From Capsicum annuum (Eukaryota > Streptophyta > Magnoliopsida > Solanales > Solanaceae), in the NCBI RefSeq assembly GCF_002878395.1, contig NC_061118.1, positions 3,536,910 through 3,600,909 of the forward strand: a DNA stretch of 64,000 nt, in the 5' to 3' direction. The notes beneath the pieces are model-generated. The model searched no databases, was not told where the DNA came from, and was given only the letters and a program-made list of their open reading frames with translations. Below, piece after piece: positions 37,472 to 48,607 of the stretch (position 1 is the first letter of the stretch; the number at the start of each line of letters is the position of its first letter). The position numbers and the translations under genes were made by a program.

Positions 37472-38411
37472 TGTCTGATAATTAATGATGATATTTTTAA
37501 TATAATTTTTGATTCATGTCCAGCATCTAAAGGTGATGTTGATAAAATGAGATTCAAGTTAATTCGGGAAAATAATAATAATGATAATAATGCAATTTAG
37601 TTTCGATTAAGGTCCGTCTTTGGTAGGTATTTGTGATATGACAGTGTTTGGATGGATTCTTGGTTATAGCATTATAGTTAGTAATTTATGGTTTTTTTCT
37701 TATTGACGTTAATTTAATTGTATCCTCGCATCTTATGTAGGCTAGCATAGGGTTATTTACTTTTCCACACATATTGGCTTATGGGGGGGAATTTTGTCAT
37801 TATAGTTGTGTGATCTTTCCATTACTATTATAATTTTATCTATTTATTTATGTACAATAGTGGTTGAGCATATTTCTAAGTTTTCCCCTTTTACCTTGAC
37901 TTAGCTTATTTTATCTTGTATTTTATCGTATTTGTATCATGATTTAGCTTAGTCGACCGATGATGCCTACTGAATACCTATGGTTATGGTGGTAATACTA
38001 CACTTCTGTATCGTTTTGGTGCAGATTAAATTACTAGTTGCCTTTGTTGAAGTCACACTTGACAGGGTTGATTTGGTAATTGGGTGAGGTCATGGAGCAG
38101 GAGTTACCATTTTTTCCTTAAATTTTAACCATGTCTAGTCTTTTATTTTTGAGTCAAATTGTATTTGAATATTTAGTACTTATGGCTTTTGAATCGATAC
38201 TATTAAGTATTAGGATGATTATTGACCCTTTATCTCTCATTGAGACTAATTTGCTTGATTTAACATTTTTACAAGCCTTTAATTATTGAATTCTGCATTT
38301 AAGGATATTTCCACCTAGTTAGCCTATTGCCTTTTGATCTGGGCTATGGTTTGTCTTATCTACTTGTGGGATATAGTATGTGTCACCATGACTCACAAAT
38401 CGGATAGTGAC
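37472..38411 (+). repeat. LTR L2 of complex A, part after element F
   Basis: Resumes in the minisatellite (tgtctgataattaatgatg) and runs collinear with 29,190-30,144 of L1, ending atcggatagtgaca at 38,411. Confidence 0.9.
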
Positions 38412-38413
38412 AA

Positions 38414-38430
38414 ATTGGTATCAGAGTCTA
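38414..38430 (+). other. Primer binding site after L2
   Basis: TTGGTATCAGAGTCTAG, a close match to the initiator methionine tRNA complement. Confidence 0.8.
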
Positions 38431-38618
38431 GATTTCACTGATATTGTTAGTACAATAGCAAGTGTCTAGTAAAGTCTTATGGATCAGAATAATAATGTAT
38501 GTATCTTATCTTCGATAGGATATAAGATATTCTTAGAAGTTTTTCACTTTTTCACTGATATCTTGATATGGTTCTGTGTTTGTTTCTATAACATTCATTT
38601 GGTTTCACTATTTTGTAG

Positions 38619-39629
38619 ATGACAAGGACACGTGTTACATCAATACAAGATGATGGTCTCGAGATCAAGCCTAGGGATCTTGTTGATTTTTTTGACAACC
38701 TAAATAGGTAGTGTACAACCTAGGGATATATCCACAGCTAGGGGCCAGGATAGGTGGCCTTGAACAGGTCATATTCCTACTCTCGAGCTAGAGATTTTTC
38801 TGCCCTATCAAATAGTGGGCTAATGACCAACTTAAGCTCCATCGGGGATTTAATTCTTCTTTATTACATAGGGATTCTTTTGTTAAGATCTTTGTATTTG
38901 TTGGTAGTGAATCATTTGATGGTGCATGGTATACGAATTAAACTGGTACTGAGCCGAGGGAATAACCTATTGATGTGGCTCCTAGAGTTTAATTCCCTCC
39001 GATACCGGTAGTTCCCATCCATCAGTATCTCAGCCGATAGTTTCCCAGCCTACTATGCATGTTGAGGAGCAGAAGATGTTGAGTAAATTCTTTTAATTAG
39101 CTTCGCGTAAGTTTTGTAGTATACCAGATGAGGATGCATACGATTTCTTGGTTGTTTGTGTGGATAGGCTTCGTAATTTAGGACAAGTTGAGATTAATAG
39201 TGTGGATGATGCTACTTTTTAGTTGGAATTTGCAGTTTGACATTGGTGGAGAGTTCATCATGATTCCAAGACAGTTGGATCTCCCTTTTTTACGCGGATT
39301 TAGTTTTTGGAGATCTTTCCAGAGAAGTATATGCCACGAATACTTAGGGATTATTTGAGAGATGAGTTTTCAAGGTATGTGCAACGCTCCATGCTAGGCA
39401 TGTTACTTTTATTCTGACGATTAAGTTTGAGATATTTTATTACTCTTTTTTTAAGGATTGGGACATCCTTTTTGCATGTATACACCAAGTTTGGTTGCTA
39501 AAAGTAGGTCTTTTATCGTGGTGTCTAACCATGCTTAGCTTATAAAGGAGATGCATCGCGAGACTAAAAGGGGCAGTGATAAAAGGCCACTATATCAAAG
39601 TTTTTTAAGTTGGAACCATAGTACCTCAC
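38619..39629 (+). pseudogene. Gag, second copy in complex A, 5' part
   Basis: Starts ATGACAAGGACACGTGTT (MTRTRV), followed by DGLEIKPRDLVDFF. The gag core near 39,100-39,400 matches the first copy at 30,840-31,150, with WWRVHHDSKTVGSPF and DEFSRYVQRS visible between stops. It is interrupted at 39,629 by element G, in the tract accatagtacctcac, which is uninterrupted in the first copy (accatagtatctcacagc). Confidence 0.75.
39625..39629. repeat. Target site duplication of element G, left copy
   Basis: CTCAC here against CTTAC at 42,470-42,474. The empty site in the first gag copy reads CTCAC. Confidence 0.8.
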
Positions 39630-40269
39630 TGATACGAGATAAGATATGAAAGATCAAAAACACGAGAAAACAAAGGAAACATGACAATAAAGTAAAGGAT
39701 ATTTAGATTAACACAAAATGATAAAGTGAGGACAACCTAAGAGTATATTAAACCTGAAGACCTTCCTATCAAAATTTCACAACCACCAACCCCCTACGAG
39801 GACCTCACGAGGATGGACCCAAGCAACCCACATTTTAGACAACCAATGAAACTCCCAACAATTTTCTATCAAAACACTCTTAAATGTATTCAAAACATCA
39901 TCATTCATTAACTAAGTCTAAAATGATGAAAACATAGCTATGTATAGCCATAATCTACTTATTACAAGATGGTCCCAAAAGTGACCCCAAATATCAAGTA
40001 GCCCAAAAGTGGCCCTAAATACTAAATGCCCATATGTCGGCCCAAACGGCCATCCTTTGTTTTATGGACCTCGTACACTCCATGCCATCTTCCAAATAAA
40101 CCGTGGCTCAATACTACAAGGGCAGACATCATCAAATATAGCTATTCTAGTGCTCCAAGATATCCTCTAATCTCGTATGTGCATTCCTAGGATGATCAAG
40201 TCATGGATTCTAATGTTTTGTCCTAGAAGCACAGATCACAAAAGAGTGGAGCTCATTTGGCTTGTATCA
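39630..40269 (-). repeat. 3' LTR of element G (left)
   Basis: Starts tgatacgaga and ends ttgtatca on the + strand. Collinear with 41,852-42,469, for example caccaaccccctacgaggacctcacg near 39,782 against 42,004. The TATA position reads tatgtata (39,939-39,946), changed from the other copy. Confidence 0.9.
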
Positions 40270-41851
40270 TCCTCCCTTTCTTAGAGAGGATTCATCCTCA
40301 AATCTAACATTTTTATCAACTGGTCATTATGTCTCCCATCTTGGAATCCCTTGATAAGAACTCCGTTAGGCCTGTAAGATCATCTTCATAAGTCATTCTC
40401 CTTGCATCTTTATTTGAGGGTGATGATTCATGATCCGGATCAAGAGGAGAAATGCTACTAGGCAAAATGCTAGTATCATAGTTAGTGAGTAACAATGTGT
40501 CAATGTAGGCATTGTCTTGTTCAATTTGAGTTGGAGTTATTGTACAACAATTTGTGGAACTTATGTCATATTTGGTAGGTTTGAGGGAGTTTGGACATGG
40601 TTTTGAGGAATAGAATAAGAAGCCTTTGAATTCTTCCCAATTTTTTCAACCTACCATCTATCCTTTCTAATCCGCAATCGATGTTCAACAACTTCTTATT
40701 CATATCCTTCATATGTTATCTCATCGCTAGGACCACCTATAAAAGGGTATCAATGGTTACTTCACCCATATCTTCTTATTATAATTCAAAAAAGAGAGGA
40801 CACAACTATTGATGACTCATTTTAATGATAAAAGTAAGGACTTTGAATTGAAGAATCCAAATCAGAAAAGAATAAATCAAGATGACAAACCGAAAACAGA
40901 ACTTTATTACAAAAGACGTGAATTCAAGAGTTAAACTAAGAAACAATAGATAAAAGAAAGAAAAGGCACAAGAAATTAACTCACAAAGAATAACGGATGA
41001 ACAAAACAAGACTAAGAATCAAAGAAAAGAAACTAGAAATCAAGAATTTGAAGCTAAGAATCAAACCTTGAGCAATGGAGTTATTAAATTGATGAGATGT
41101 GTTTAGTACATGAATTAGGTGTTGAAATGAGGTTTATAAACTTGGATTGGTTTTGTTGGGGCTGCTAAGGATGAAAAAAATTCAAGAGGCTTTGAATTTT
41201 TTGTGGTCCCCTCCTTTGTACTCTCCTTTGTCTTTTTCCTTTGTAATATTTCTTTTTGATGCCTTTTTATTTTTTTCTCTTTTTGAAAGATTAGAATATT
41301 CCCAAGAATAAACAAGTACAACACCTTCTCCTTGGCATTTTCTGGATCAAACACCACATTTTGATAAGAATTCAAGATGAAGATTTGAATATCCCTCTAG
41401 AACTCACAAGAACACCAAAATGTTGTAATCCTCTAACTCTTGAACCAATGATCGAAATGCGATGAAATTTTGTACCAAGGCTATTTTCTACCTTCAAAAC
41501 ACATTCCAAGCATCAATTTGTTCAAATTCTTAACCGAAAATTCTAGATTTCTAAACCCACTTCACTTTCTTCAACTTCAAGCCTTCAACAATGATAGAGC
41601 ACTCAAAATGACTCTGATTATGCTCAAATTCAAACCCTAAAATTCTAAGTATTAGAGAACACAAATCTACCACTAGAAACACAAGAGAAACACAAAATCA
41701 AAAACTCAAATTTTGACCTAAGGTCAAAGTGGGAATAGTGATTTTTTTTGGGATTTTTGTTGTTTTGAGACTTCTGTTTTTGTGATTTTCAAGATAACAA
41801 ATCCAAGAATGACTTCGTAGGAATAAAATAAATATTGACTCAGATACCAAA
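40270..41851 (-). other. Element G internal region, no recognisable domain
   Basis: On the minus strand it ends in a polypurine tract (complement of 40,270-40,283, AAGAAAGGGAGGA) and begins with the primer site. The only frames over 60 codons (40,806-41,009; 41,115-41,375; 41,698-41,937, minus) are lysine- or hydrophobic-rich and domain-free. Possibly a remnant of a short gag-like leader, not provable here. Confidence 0.6.
41837..41851 (-). other. Primer binding site of element G
   Basis: The complement is TTTGGTATCTGAGTC, directly adjoining the LTR. Methionine tRNA type. Confidence 0.75.
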
Positions 41852-42469
41852 TGATAAGAGACAATATAGAAAAGACAAAAATATGAGAAAACAAAGGAAA
41901 TGAGATAATAAAGTAAAAGATATATAGATTGACACAAAATGATAAAGAGAGGACAACCTAAGGGTATATTAAATCAAAAGACCTTCCTATCAAAATATCA
42001 CAAGAACCAACCCCCTATGAGGACCTCACGGGGATGGACCCGAGCAACCCACGTTTCACACAACCAATGAAACTCCCAACAAATTTCCATTAAAACACTC
42101 TTAAGTGTTATCAAAACACCATCATTCATTAACTAATTCTAAAATGATGAAAACCTAGATATTTATAGCCATGAGCTACTTATTACAAGATAGGCCTAAG
42201 AGTGACCCTAAATATCAAAGGGCTCAAGTCCATATATGGGTCCAAATGCCCTTTATTTGCTTTGTAGACCTCGTACACTCCACACTATCTTCCGAATATA
42301 TCGTGGCTCAATAATAAAAGGGCAGAAATCATCAAATATAGCTATTCCCATGCTCTAAGCTATCCTCTAATCTCGTATATGCTTTTCTAGGATGATCAAG
42401 TCATGGATTCTAAGGTTTGGTACTAGAAGCATAGATCTTGAAAGAGTGGAGATCATTTTGATCGTATCA
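41852..42469 (-). repeat. 5' LTR of element G (right)
   Basis: 618 bases, TGATAAGA to TCGTATCA on the + strand. In the sense direction a TATAAATA box (complement of 42,160-42,167) lies about 302 bases from the LTR start. Confidence 0.9.
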
Positions 42470-43000
42470 CTTACGTCTTTAAGGTAGTTGTTCATAGGGT
42501 AGGTACCCTCTGCATTGACTACATCAGCATCAGTGTCATTCTAGTAGGCCCATTCAAGCCACTCTTTAAATTAAAAATAGCGGCTAGTTAACTTTCAGTG
42601 ATAGTCCTAAATGGAGTAATGGTCAGTCTTTGAGGTGTTTGGCTTTGGGTTATTCTAGTCATGGTAGTTATTCCGGGTTAACTAGGTCTTCTAGTTTTGT
42701 TAGTGCGCCTAAGGTATGTTATTGTTGGGGATCTTTAGGTCACGTGTTAAGAGAGTTCCCAGTCGTTGAGTGATGGTTTCATTATCTTAGAGTACTCTAC
42801 TTTTTTAGTTAGTTGGGGCCCAATAAATTATGGTATACATAGTGATATGGGTGGTCCTTAAGGTGATCAATAAGGTTCTAAAGAAGGTAGGATAGGATAT
42901 CGGTCCGGAGCCTACCCAGGTGGTAGGCGTTGTTAAATTATGTAATACCTGCTAGACTTGAGACTGAGTCTTCATATACTGTTATCACAGGTTTGATCCT
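42470..43000 (+). pseudogene. Gag, second copy, 3' part with degenerate zinc knuckle
   Basis: Continues gag after element G; the tract catagggtaggtaccctctg at 42,491 matches 31,408 in the first copy. The zinc knuckle lies at 42,717-42,758 and reads CYCWGSLGHVLREF. The second cysteine is displaced and the last is phenylalanine, so it could not hold zinc normally. This domain binds the RNA genome in active elements. Stops are present. The protease that should follow (about 43,000-43,330) is not clearly recognisable. Confidence 0.65.
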
Positions 43001-43329
43001 GGGGTGCCATAAGTTGACCTTTTCTTTATTTGATTCAGTATATATTAATTAATATATGCCTTCTTATTATGCCCTATGGTTAGAGTTATCTTGTGATTCA
43101 TTATCTGTGCCATTATTTGTATTTACTCTGGTGGGTGATTCTTTAGTAGTAGATCTAGTTTTATGATTATATGTTGTGACTTTTTGAGAGCTTCATACTT
43201 TTGCTAATCATATTATACTAGATATGGTAGATTTTGATGTGAGTCTAAGCATGGACTAGTTATACCACTATCATGCATTCGTATTTTGTTTTTCTAATAT
43301 AGTTACCTTCACCATGTAATGCGTACCTC

Positions 43330-44840
43330 TGATCCTATGGCAGGAAGCTATTAGCCACGAGAAGGCGAGGATTATTTCTCATATTCAGTCTAAGAGACTT
43401 ATTTACAGGATTTGCAAGTCTTTCCTTGCTTATATTTGTGATGTTAGCATGGAGAGTCCGTCGCTTGGATTTGTTTCTTTCATTCAGAAGATGCCTAATA
43501 TTTCCCCTATAGATCTACCTAGTCTTTTTCCTAAGATTAGTATTGAGTATTTTATTGATCTTGAACCAGACAACCAACCTATTTTTATGAAACCTTACTG
43601 TATGTCTCCCACTAAGGTTAATGAGTTGAATTCTTAGTTTTAGGATCTTCTTAGTAAAGGTTTCATTAGACTGAGTGTGTCTTCTTGGGGATCTCCCATA
43701 TTGTTTATAAAGAACAAGAATGGCTTTATGCGTATGTGTATTGATTATAGGTAGCTTAATAAGGTAATAGTGAAGAACCAATATACTATGAATTGCAATG
43801 ATGATTTGTTTGACTATCTTCAGGGAGCAATGGTGTTCTCTAAGTTTGATTTGTGGTCCTGTTACTGTCAGTTGAGGATTTTGGTTGAGGATAACCCAAA
43901 TGCAACCTTTAGGACCCATTAAGGTCATTATGAGTTCTTTGTGATATCTTTTGGGTAGATTAATGCCCCAGCTACATTTATGGATTTGATAAACCAAATG
44001 TTCGGTCCTTATGTGGATTCCTTTATGATTGTATTCATTCATGATATCCGTGTGTATTTGAGGAATAGGAAGAAGCATATGAAATATTTGAGGATTGTGC
44101 TCAACACGCTGAGAGATTATATGCATTTAGTAAAATTCTCAAAGTTTGTGTTTTGCCTTGAGTTAGTGATATTCCATGAGCAAGTGGTGTCTAATAATGG
44201 GATTATAGTATGCCTAGTAAAGATCGAGGTTATTCTTTATTGGGCCAGGCCTAAATCTTTGTTTGAGGTTCATAGCTTCATTGGTTTTGCCTATTACTGT
44301 AGATGGTTTATTATGATTTATGCTACCATTAAGGCACTGATAACAAGATTTACTCAAAAAAAAAACTTCCTTTCTATTAGTCTAAGGAGTGAGATTCAAG
44401 CTTTGGAAATCGTAAGTGATTTCTAACTTCAGCTCTTATTATGGCTCTTTCTATTGTGGGTGAGGGATTCACTATCTATTATGATGCTTCTGGTGTTGTT
44501 TTAGGTATTATGTTGATGCAACAGGGTCGATTTATTTCTCATGTGTTGAGGCAGCTAAAGTTGCATGAGCTCAACTACCCCACTTATTATTAGGATTTGG
44601 TGGTGGTAGTTTTTGTACTTAAGATTTGGAGACATTATCTTTATTACATGCATTATGAGATCTTTATGTATCCTCATTATCCTCATCACCTCATGACCCA
44701 TATGAGATTCACTCTAAGCAGTGTAGATGGATGGAGTTTCTTAAGAATTATGGCATCTCTATCTCATATCATCCGAAAAAGAAAAATGTAGTAGCAGATG
44801 ACTTGAGTAATAAGGTGGTATCTATGGGTATCTTGGCATG
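43330..44840 (+). pseudogene. Reverse transcriptase-RNase H of complex A, degenerate
   Basis: Ty3/gypsy pol. Visible in order: KPYCMSPTKVNEL near 43,590; [20 protein letters not shown] near 43,662; RMCIDYR then TAG then LNKV at 43,731-43,766; MDLINQMFGPYVDSFMIVFI from 43,980; the polymerase box F-I-H-D at 44,034-44,045, where the family has YxDD-type aspartates, so the first aspartate is histidine; and FIGFAYYCRWF near 44,278. RNase H starts YDASGVVLGIML at 44,479 and ends HPKKKNVVADDLSNKVVSM near 44,770. It would copy element RNA into DNA, but several stops, frameshifts and the catalytic change make it inactive. Confidence 0.9.
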
Positions 44841-44929
44841 AATTTTAGTTTCTGAAAGGCCATAGGCATGATACATTTGATTCCTTAGACAACTTTATAG
44901 TGTGAATTTATATTGCATACTATAGTAGG

Positions 44930-46320
44930 AATCTTGCTAGTGTTAAGGCGAGGCCTTCGCTATTTTAGTAGACTTAAGGTCATTAGTTTAAGCATAGATT
45001 CTGGGGTGTTTTGAGATTTTATAGTCGTATTCATGTTCCTAGTGTTGATATTTGATTTAGTCTATTTTTTGAGTCTCACAACTCCAGATATTCTATTCAC
45101 TCGGGTATTTGTAAGATGTATAGATATTTGAGGTAGCATAATTGGTTGAGTGGTATAAAGAGAGATATGGTGGACTTTGTAGCTCATTTTCTATGTTGTC
45201 AGCTGGTGAAGGTCAAGAATTTGAGACCTGGTGGCTTGATTTAGAGATTTTCCATTCCCATGTGAAAGTGGGAGAAGATCACTATGAACTTTGTATGTAG
45301 ATTGCCTCAAGCTTCCTATAGTTACGATGGTACTTGGGACATTATGGATTAGTTTCTTAAGTCAGCATAATTCATTCCTATTTAGATGTCCCTTCAGTGC
45401 CTAGAGGTTGTCTCGTATTTTTGTTAGTGGGATAGTTTATTTTTATGGTGTGCATATATCCATCCTTTCATACTGGGATTTGATGTTCACTTATAGCTTT
45501 TGGATAGCTTTCCAAGAAGAGTTGGGTACTCAGGTGGATCTTAGTACAACCTTCTATCATCAGACTGACAAAAAATCAAAGCATACTATTCAGGCTCTCA
45601 TAAATATACTCCAAGCTTGTGTTATAGACTTTTATGGCCAGTGGGAGCAATAATTGACTTTAATGGAGTTTTCTTATTATAATACATACTATTTGAGTAT
45701 TGAGACAGTGCCTTTTATGGCTTTATATGGTAGGCAATGCTATTCTCTGATTGGATGGTTTGAGATTTCTCAGATTAGTCTCTGTGGTACTTAATTTCTT
45801 TAGGAGTCATGGTGATTTAGGATAGGTTGAGGGAAAATAAGAGTAAGTAGAAGCCTTATGCAGATCGTAGACCTTATTTCTAGAGATTTGGAGTTGGTGA
45901 CTGGGTATTCCTTCGACTATTGTCCATAAAAGGTGTGATAAGGTTTGGGAAGAAAGCCAACATCAGCCCCTGATATATTAGACTCTTCGAGATCCTTCGT
46001 TCAGTTGGTTAGGTGGCTTATAAGTTAACCTCACCCATAAATTTTTTTGTCCATATGCTTTTCCATGTTTCTATGTTGCAAAAACATATTCTAAAGCCTT
46101 CTCATATACTAATATAGTACTCGGTTCAGTTGGATAAGTGATAGGCCTTTGTGGAGATGCTTGACCTGATTTTGGCTAATGATGTCAGGTGATTGCGTAC
46201 TAGAGAGTTACTAGTAGTTAAGGTTTAGTGTAGGTACCACCCAATAGAGGAGGCTACCTTGAAGATCGAGACAGAGATATGTATCCAGTATCCTCACCTA
46301 CTCAAGGCTTTAGGTGCATC
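44930..46320 (+). pseudogene. Integrase and chromodomain-like tail of complex A, degenerate
   Basis: The HHCC zinc region starts with HSGICKMYRYLR at 45,098. Its C-x2-C position reads FLCCQ near 45,187, so one cysteine is lost. In the core, TMNFVCRLPQ near 45,280 has N for the first aspartate. The frame at 45,408-45,653 carries FQEELGTQVDLSTTFYHQTD, then KHTIQ where the family has the catalytic E in ERTIQ. The C-terminal GVGDWVFL appears near 45,895, and the tail HPIEEATLKIETEI at 46,238 resembles the chromodomain-like end of chromovirus integrases, thought to guide insertion to heterochromatin. Many stops; inactive. Confidence 0.85.
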
Positions 46321-46366
46321 CTAATCCCTTACTTTCGCAAAAGAGAGCTCTTTTAGTAGTGGTTAT

Positions 46367-48607
46367 TTTAATAACCCTTCAGGTCATATTATGTATTTCC
46401 ACATATATTTCCTATCTAGAGCTTTTCTATTGCTTCCTCAAGTAATTTTTGAATTATAGGGACTGACTGTTCAGTTACAAGACAGTTTGTTTGATTTTTG
46501 GAGCCAATTCCTTATTTTAATGTCTTTGCTGTTTAAATTGGTTATTGGGATAAAACACCAGCGAAATGACCTCATATGCTAATTCTTACTATTTCACATC
46601 TCCAAAACATTCAATTTAGGCTACGTGGACCCTTGGTTTAGATCCCGAGGCTCCCAAACTCATTTTGGGCTATTAGTCAAAAGTTACCAAAAATAACACA
46701 TAGGTATGGGATCCACTTTTCATCAAAACAACCTTGGATAGAAATTTTACCTTCCCAATTGAGTTTGCAATATTAATTTTGATAGGGTTACATAGTTCAT
46801 TTGCATATGCTGGTTTTAAATGAATTCCAGGGCGTTAGCAGAGACTCTAAAAATTCTAAGTCGCTAGTTGGTGCATGAAATCTGGTGTCACCGCTAAAGC
46901 ATCCCTGGAACAGCCACTCGGTGCCGCTTTAGTAGTAAGCTGGGTTCTTTAGAGACTACTACTAAATTTTCCCAATGTCCACTTTAGCAGCCTGGCACCA
47001 GAAGGCAAGTTCCACTTTAGTGGCACCTAGGCATTGTATATTTCCCACTTAGCTAGATTTTGACCATTTTTCACCCATTCATAAGATCATAGAACCCTAT
47101 TTAGAATGAAAACTTGGGAGAATATTTGTGGGTTATTTCGGAGCTTTGGCAAAGTTAATTTACACATTTATTCTTAGAATTTGTGGTAAGCTTCCATTAA
47201 TTTCATGGTTAATTCCACCCTCTTTCTCTAAAATCTTTAAAATATTAGTGACTTGATTGTACCACATTAGATCTCGAAATTCACCTATTTTTAGTGTAAA
47301 TATTCCTTGAGCATAGAGGGACGCTGTGTTGGTTTCGCATTTTTGATTTCTCAAATGAGCCTATACGGGATCTTTACGTGATTTCGTACCCAAAGTATAA
47401 TAGTGAAATATGGGCATTTTTATTCTCGTTTTGACAAATAGATTGTTATTTTTATAGCATGGCATCTTGTGAAAGTTTGCTAAAAAGGAAAGTAGGTGGT
47501 TAGTAGATTCTTTGAGCTCTTGTCCGGCATCCAGGTAGGCTAGCATACACTCTAAATAGATTGAGCTAATTTTTGTATTAGTATGATATTATGCTAGATA
47601 TGTAGTGCGATTTAGGTATTGGAGGTATATTTGATAATATTTGGGTCAATTAGACTATATAGGATATCTTGAAACCCTAATTTGGGCATAATTGACTTAG
47701 TTGCTCATCTTTTAAGGAGAGATGCTATCTTAGGGAAAATTATGGCTTTTTTAACATCTAGGAAGGAATTTAGATACCTTAGCCTAGTTCGGGAAAGAAT
47801 TTTCCTAAAATGGGTTTTCGAGATTAGAAGTAGGCCCCTCTGACTCACGTCAAGCCAAGACTTGTTTTATCTTTTGTAAACTTATTAATGAATGTTGAAC
47901 CCTTATTAATGATTCTTTTGGGACTTTGAGGAGATTAAATGCTTATTGAATATTCTAGTTTGGTTGTTGAGAGTTAGTTCAAATTTTGGGTAAAATTCAG
48001 TGGCATATTATTGTGATTTAGTGAAATGGATTAAGAATATGGGTTATTTGTGAGGTTTTTTGTTATGATCTATTTATATGGGTTCCGATTCAAGTCCCGT
48101 GGTTGATTATGATAATAACATGAGAGTTTCAGTTCAAGTATAGAATCTGATGATGATGTTGATAATATGAGCTTTGATATAACTCCCATCAAACGATGAT
48201 AATGATGATGATTCTATTGAGTTCCGATTAATGTATGACATTGGGAGTTATTTTTTATATGATTCGATTTGGGTGGATTCTTAGTTATGGCATGATAGTT
48301 GGTAATTTGTGTTTGTTTGGTTAGTCATTTTCCTTTGATTGTACCCTCAAAGCTTGTGGGGGCCTGCATTGGGTTATTTACTTTTTTGCACTTACTGGTA
48401 TGTGGGGGCCAATTTTGACGCTATAGTTGTGTGGTATTTATGTTACTATTCTGGTTTTAGCTATTTAATTATGTACAGTAGGGTTGGAGCTTATTTCCAG
48501 GTTCTCCACTAATTTAGCTTATTCTATCTTGTAATTTATCATAATTGTACAATATTTAGCTTAGTCGTTCGATGTGCTTAATGAGTACCCGTGGTTTTTG
48601 TACTCAT
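46367..48607 (+). repeat. LTR L3 of complex A, 3' truncated
   Basis: Starts at a mutated TG (tttaataaccc). Collinear with L1 to about its position 29,707 (gagtacccgtggtttttgtactca), where element C begins. The last ~440 bases are missing. It contains the ctttagtgg cluster (46,885-47,035) and the minisatellite (48,068-48,230). Confidence 0.85.

Larger units (their letters stand above)
39630..42469 (-). mobile_element. Element G: 2.84-kb LTR element nested in gag
   Basis: Minus-strand element with LTRs 39,630-40,269 and 41,852-42,469, a primer binding site, a polypurine tract and a 5-bp target duplication. The outer ends are TGATACGA...TCGTATCA, a perfect 8-base inverted repeat. The internal region is only 1.58 kb, with no recognisable protein domain, so it is non-autonomous. 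Its ends (TGATACRA), primer site (TTTGGTATC) and TATA spacing match element F, suggesting the same helper family. Confidence 0.9.
27366..48607 (+). mobile_element. Complex A: chromovirus-type gypsy array, LTR-gag-LTR-gag-pol-LTR
   Basis: Three LTRs in the same orientation: L1 27,366-30,144; L2 31,506-38,411, split by F; L3 46,367-48,607, cut at its 3' end. Between L1 and L2 lies only the first part of gag. Between L2 and L3 lie gag (split by G) and a full-length but broken pol. Primer binding sites follow L1 and L2. L2 lacks about its first 145 bases. The reverse transcriptase and integrase text and the chromodomain-like C-terminus fit the Tekay/Del group of plant chromoviruses, known for long LTRs. 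The order suggests ectopic recombination between two copies, or one copy inserted next to another, followed by deletion. Confidence 0.8.

Noticed and set aside
43515..44126. 203-codon minus-strand open frame, the longest in the window
   Set aside because: It lies exactly antisense to the reverse transcriptase of complex A, has no domain, and the sense strand carries clear RT motifs. It is a by-product of that coding sequence.
43330..46320. Possible endogenous plant pararetrovirus
   Set aside because: The RT is joined to an integrase and flanked by LTRs and methionine-tRNA primer sites. Plant pararetroviruses lack integrase and LTRs; this is a Ty3/gypsy retrotransposon.
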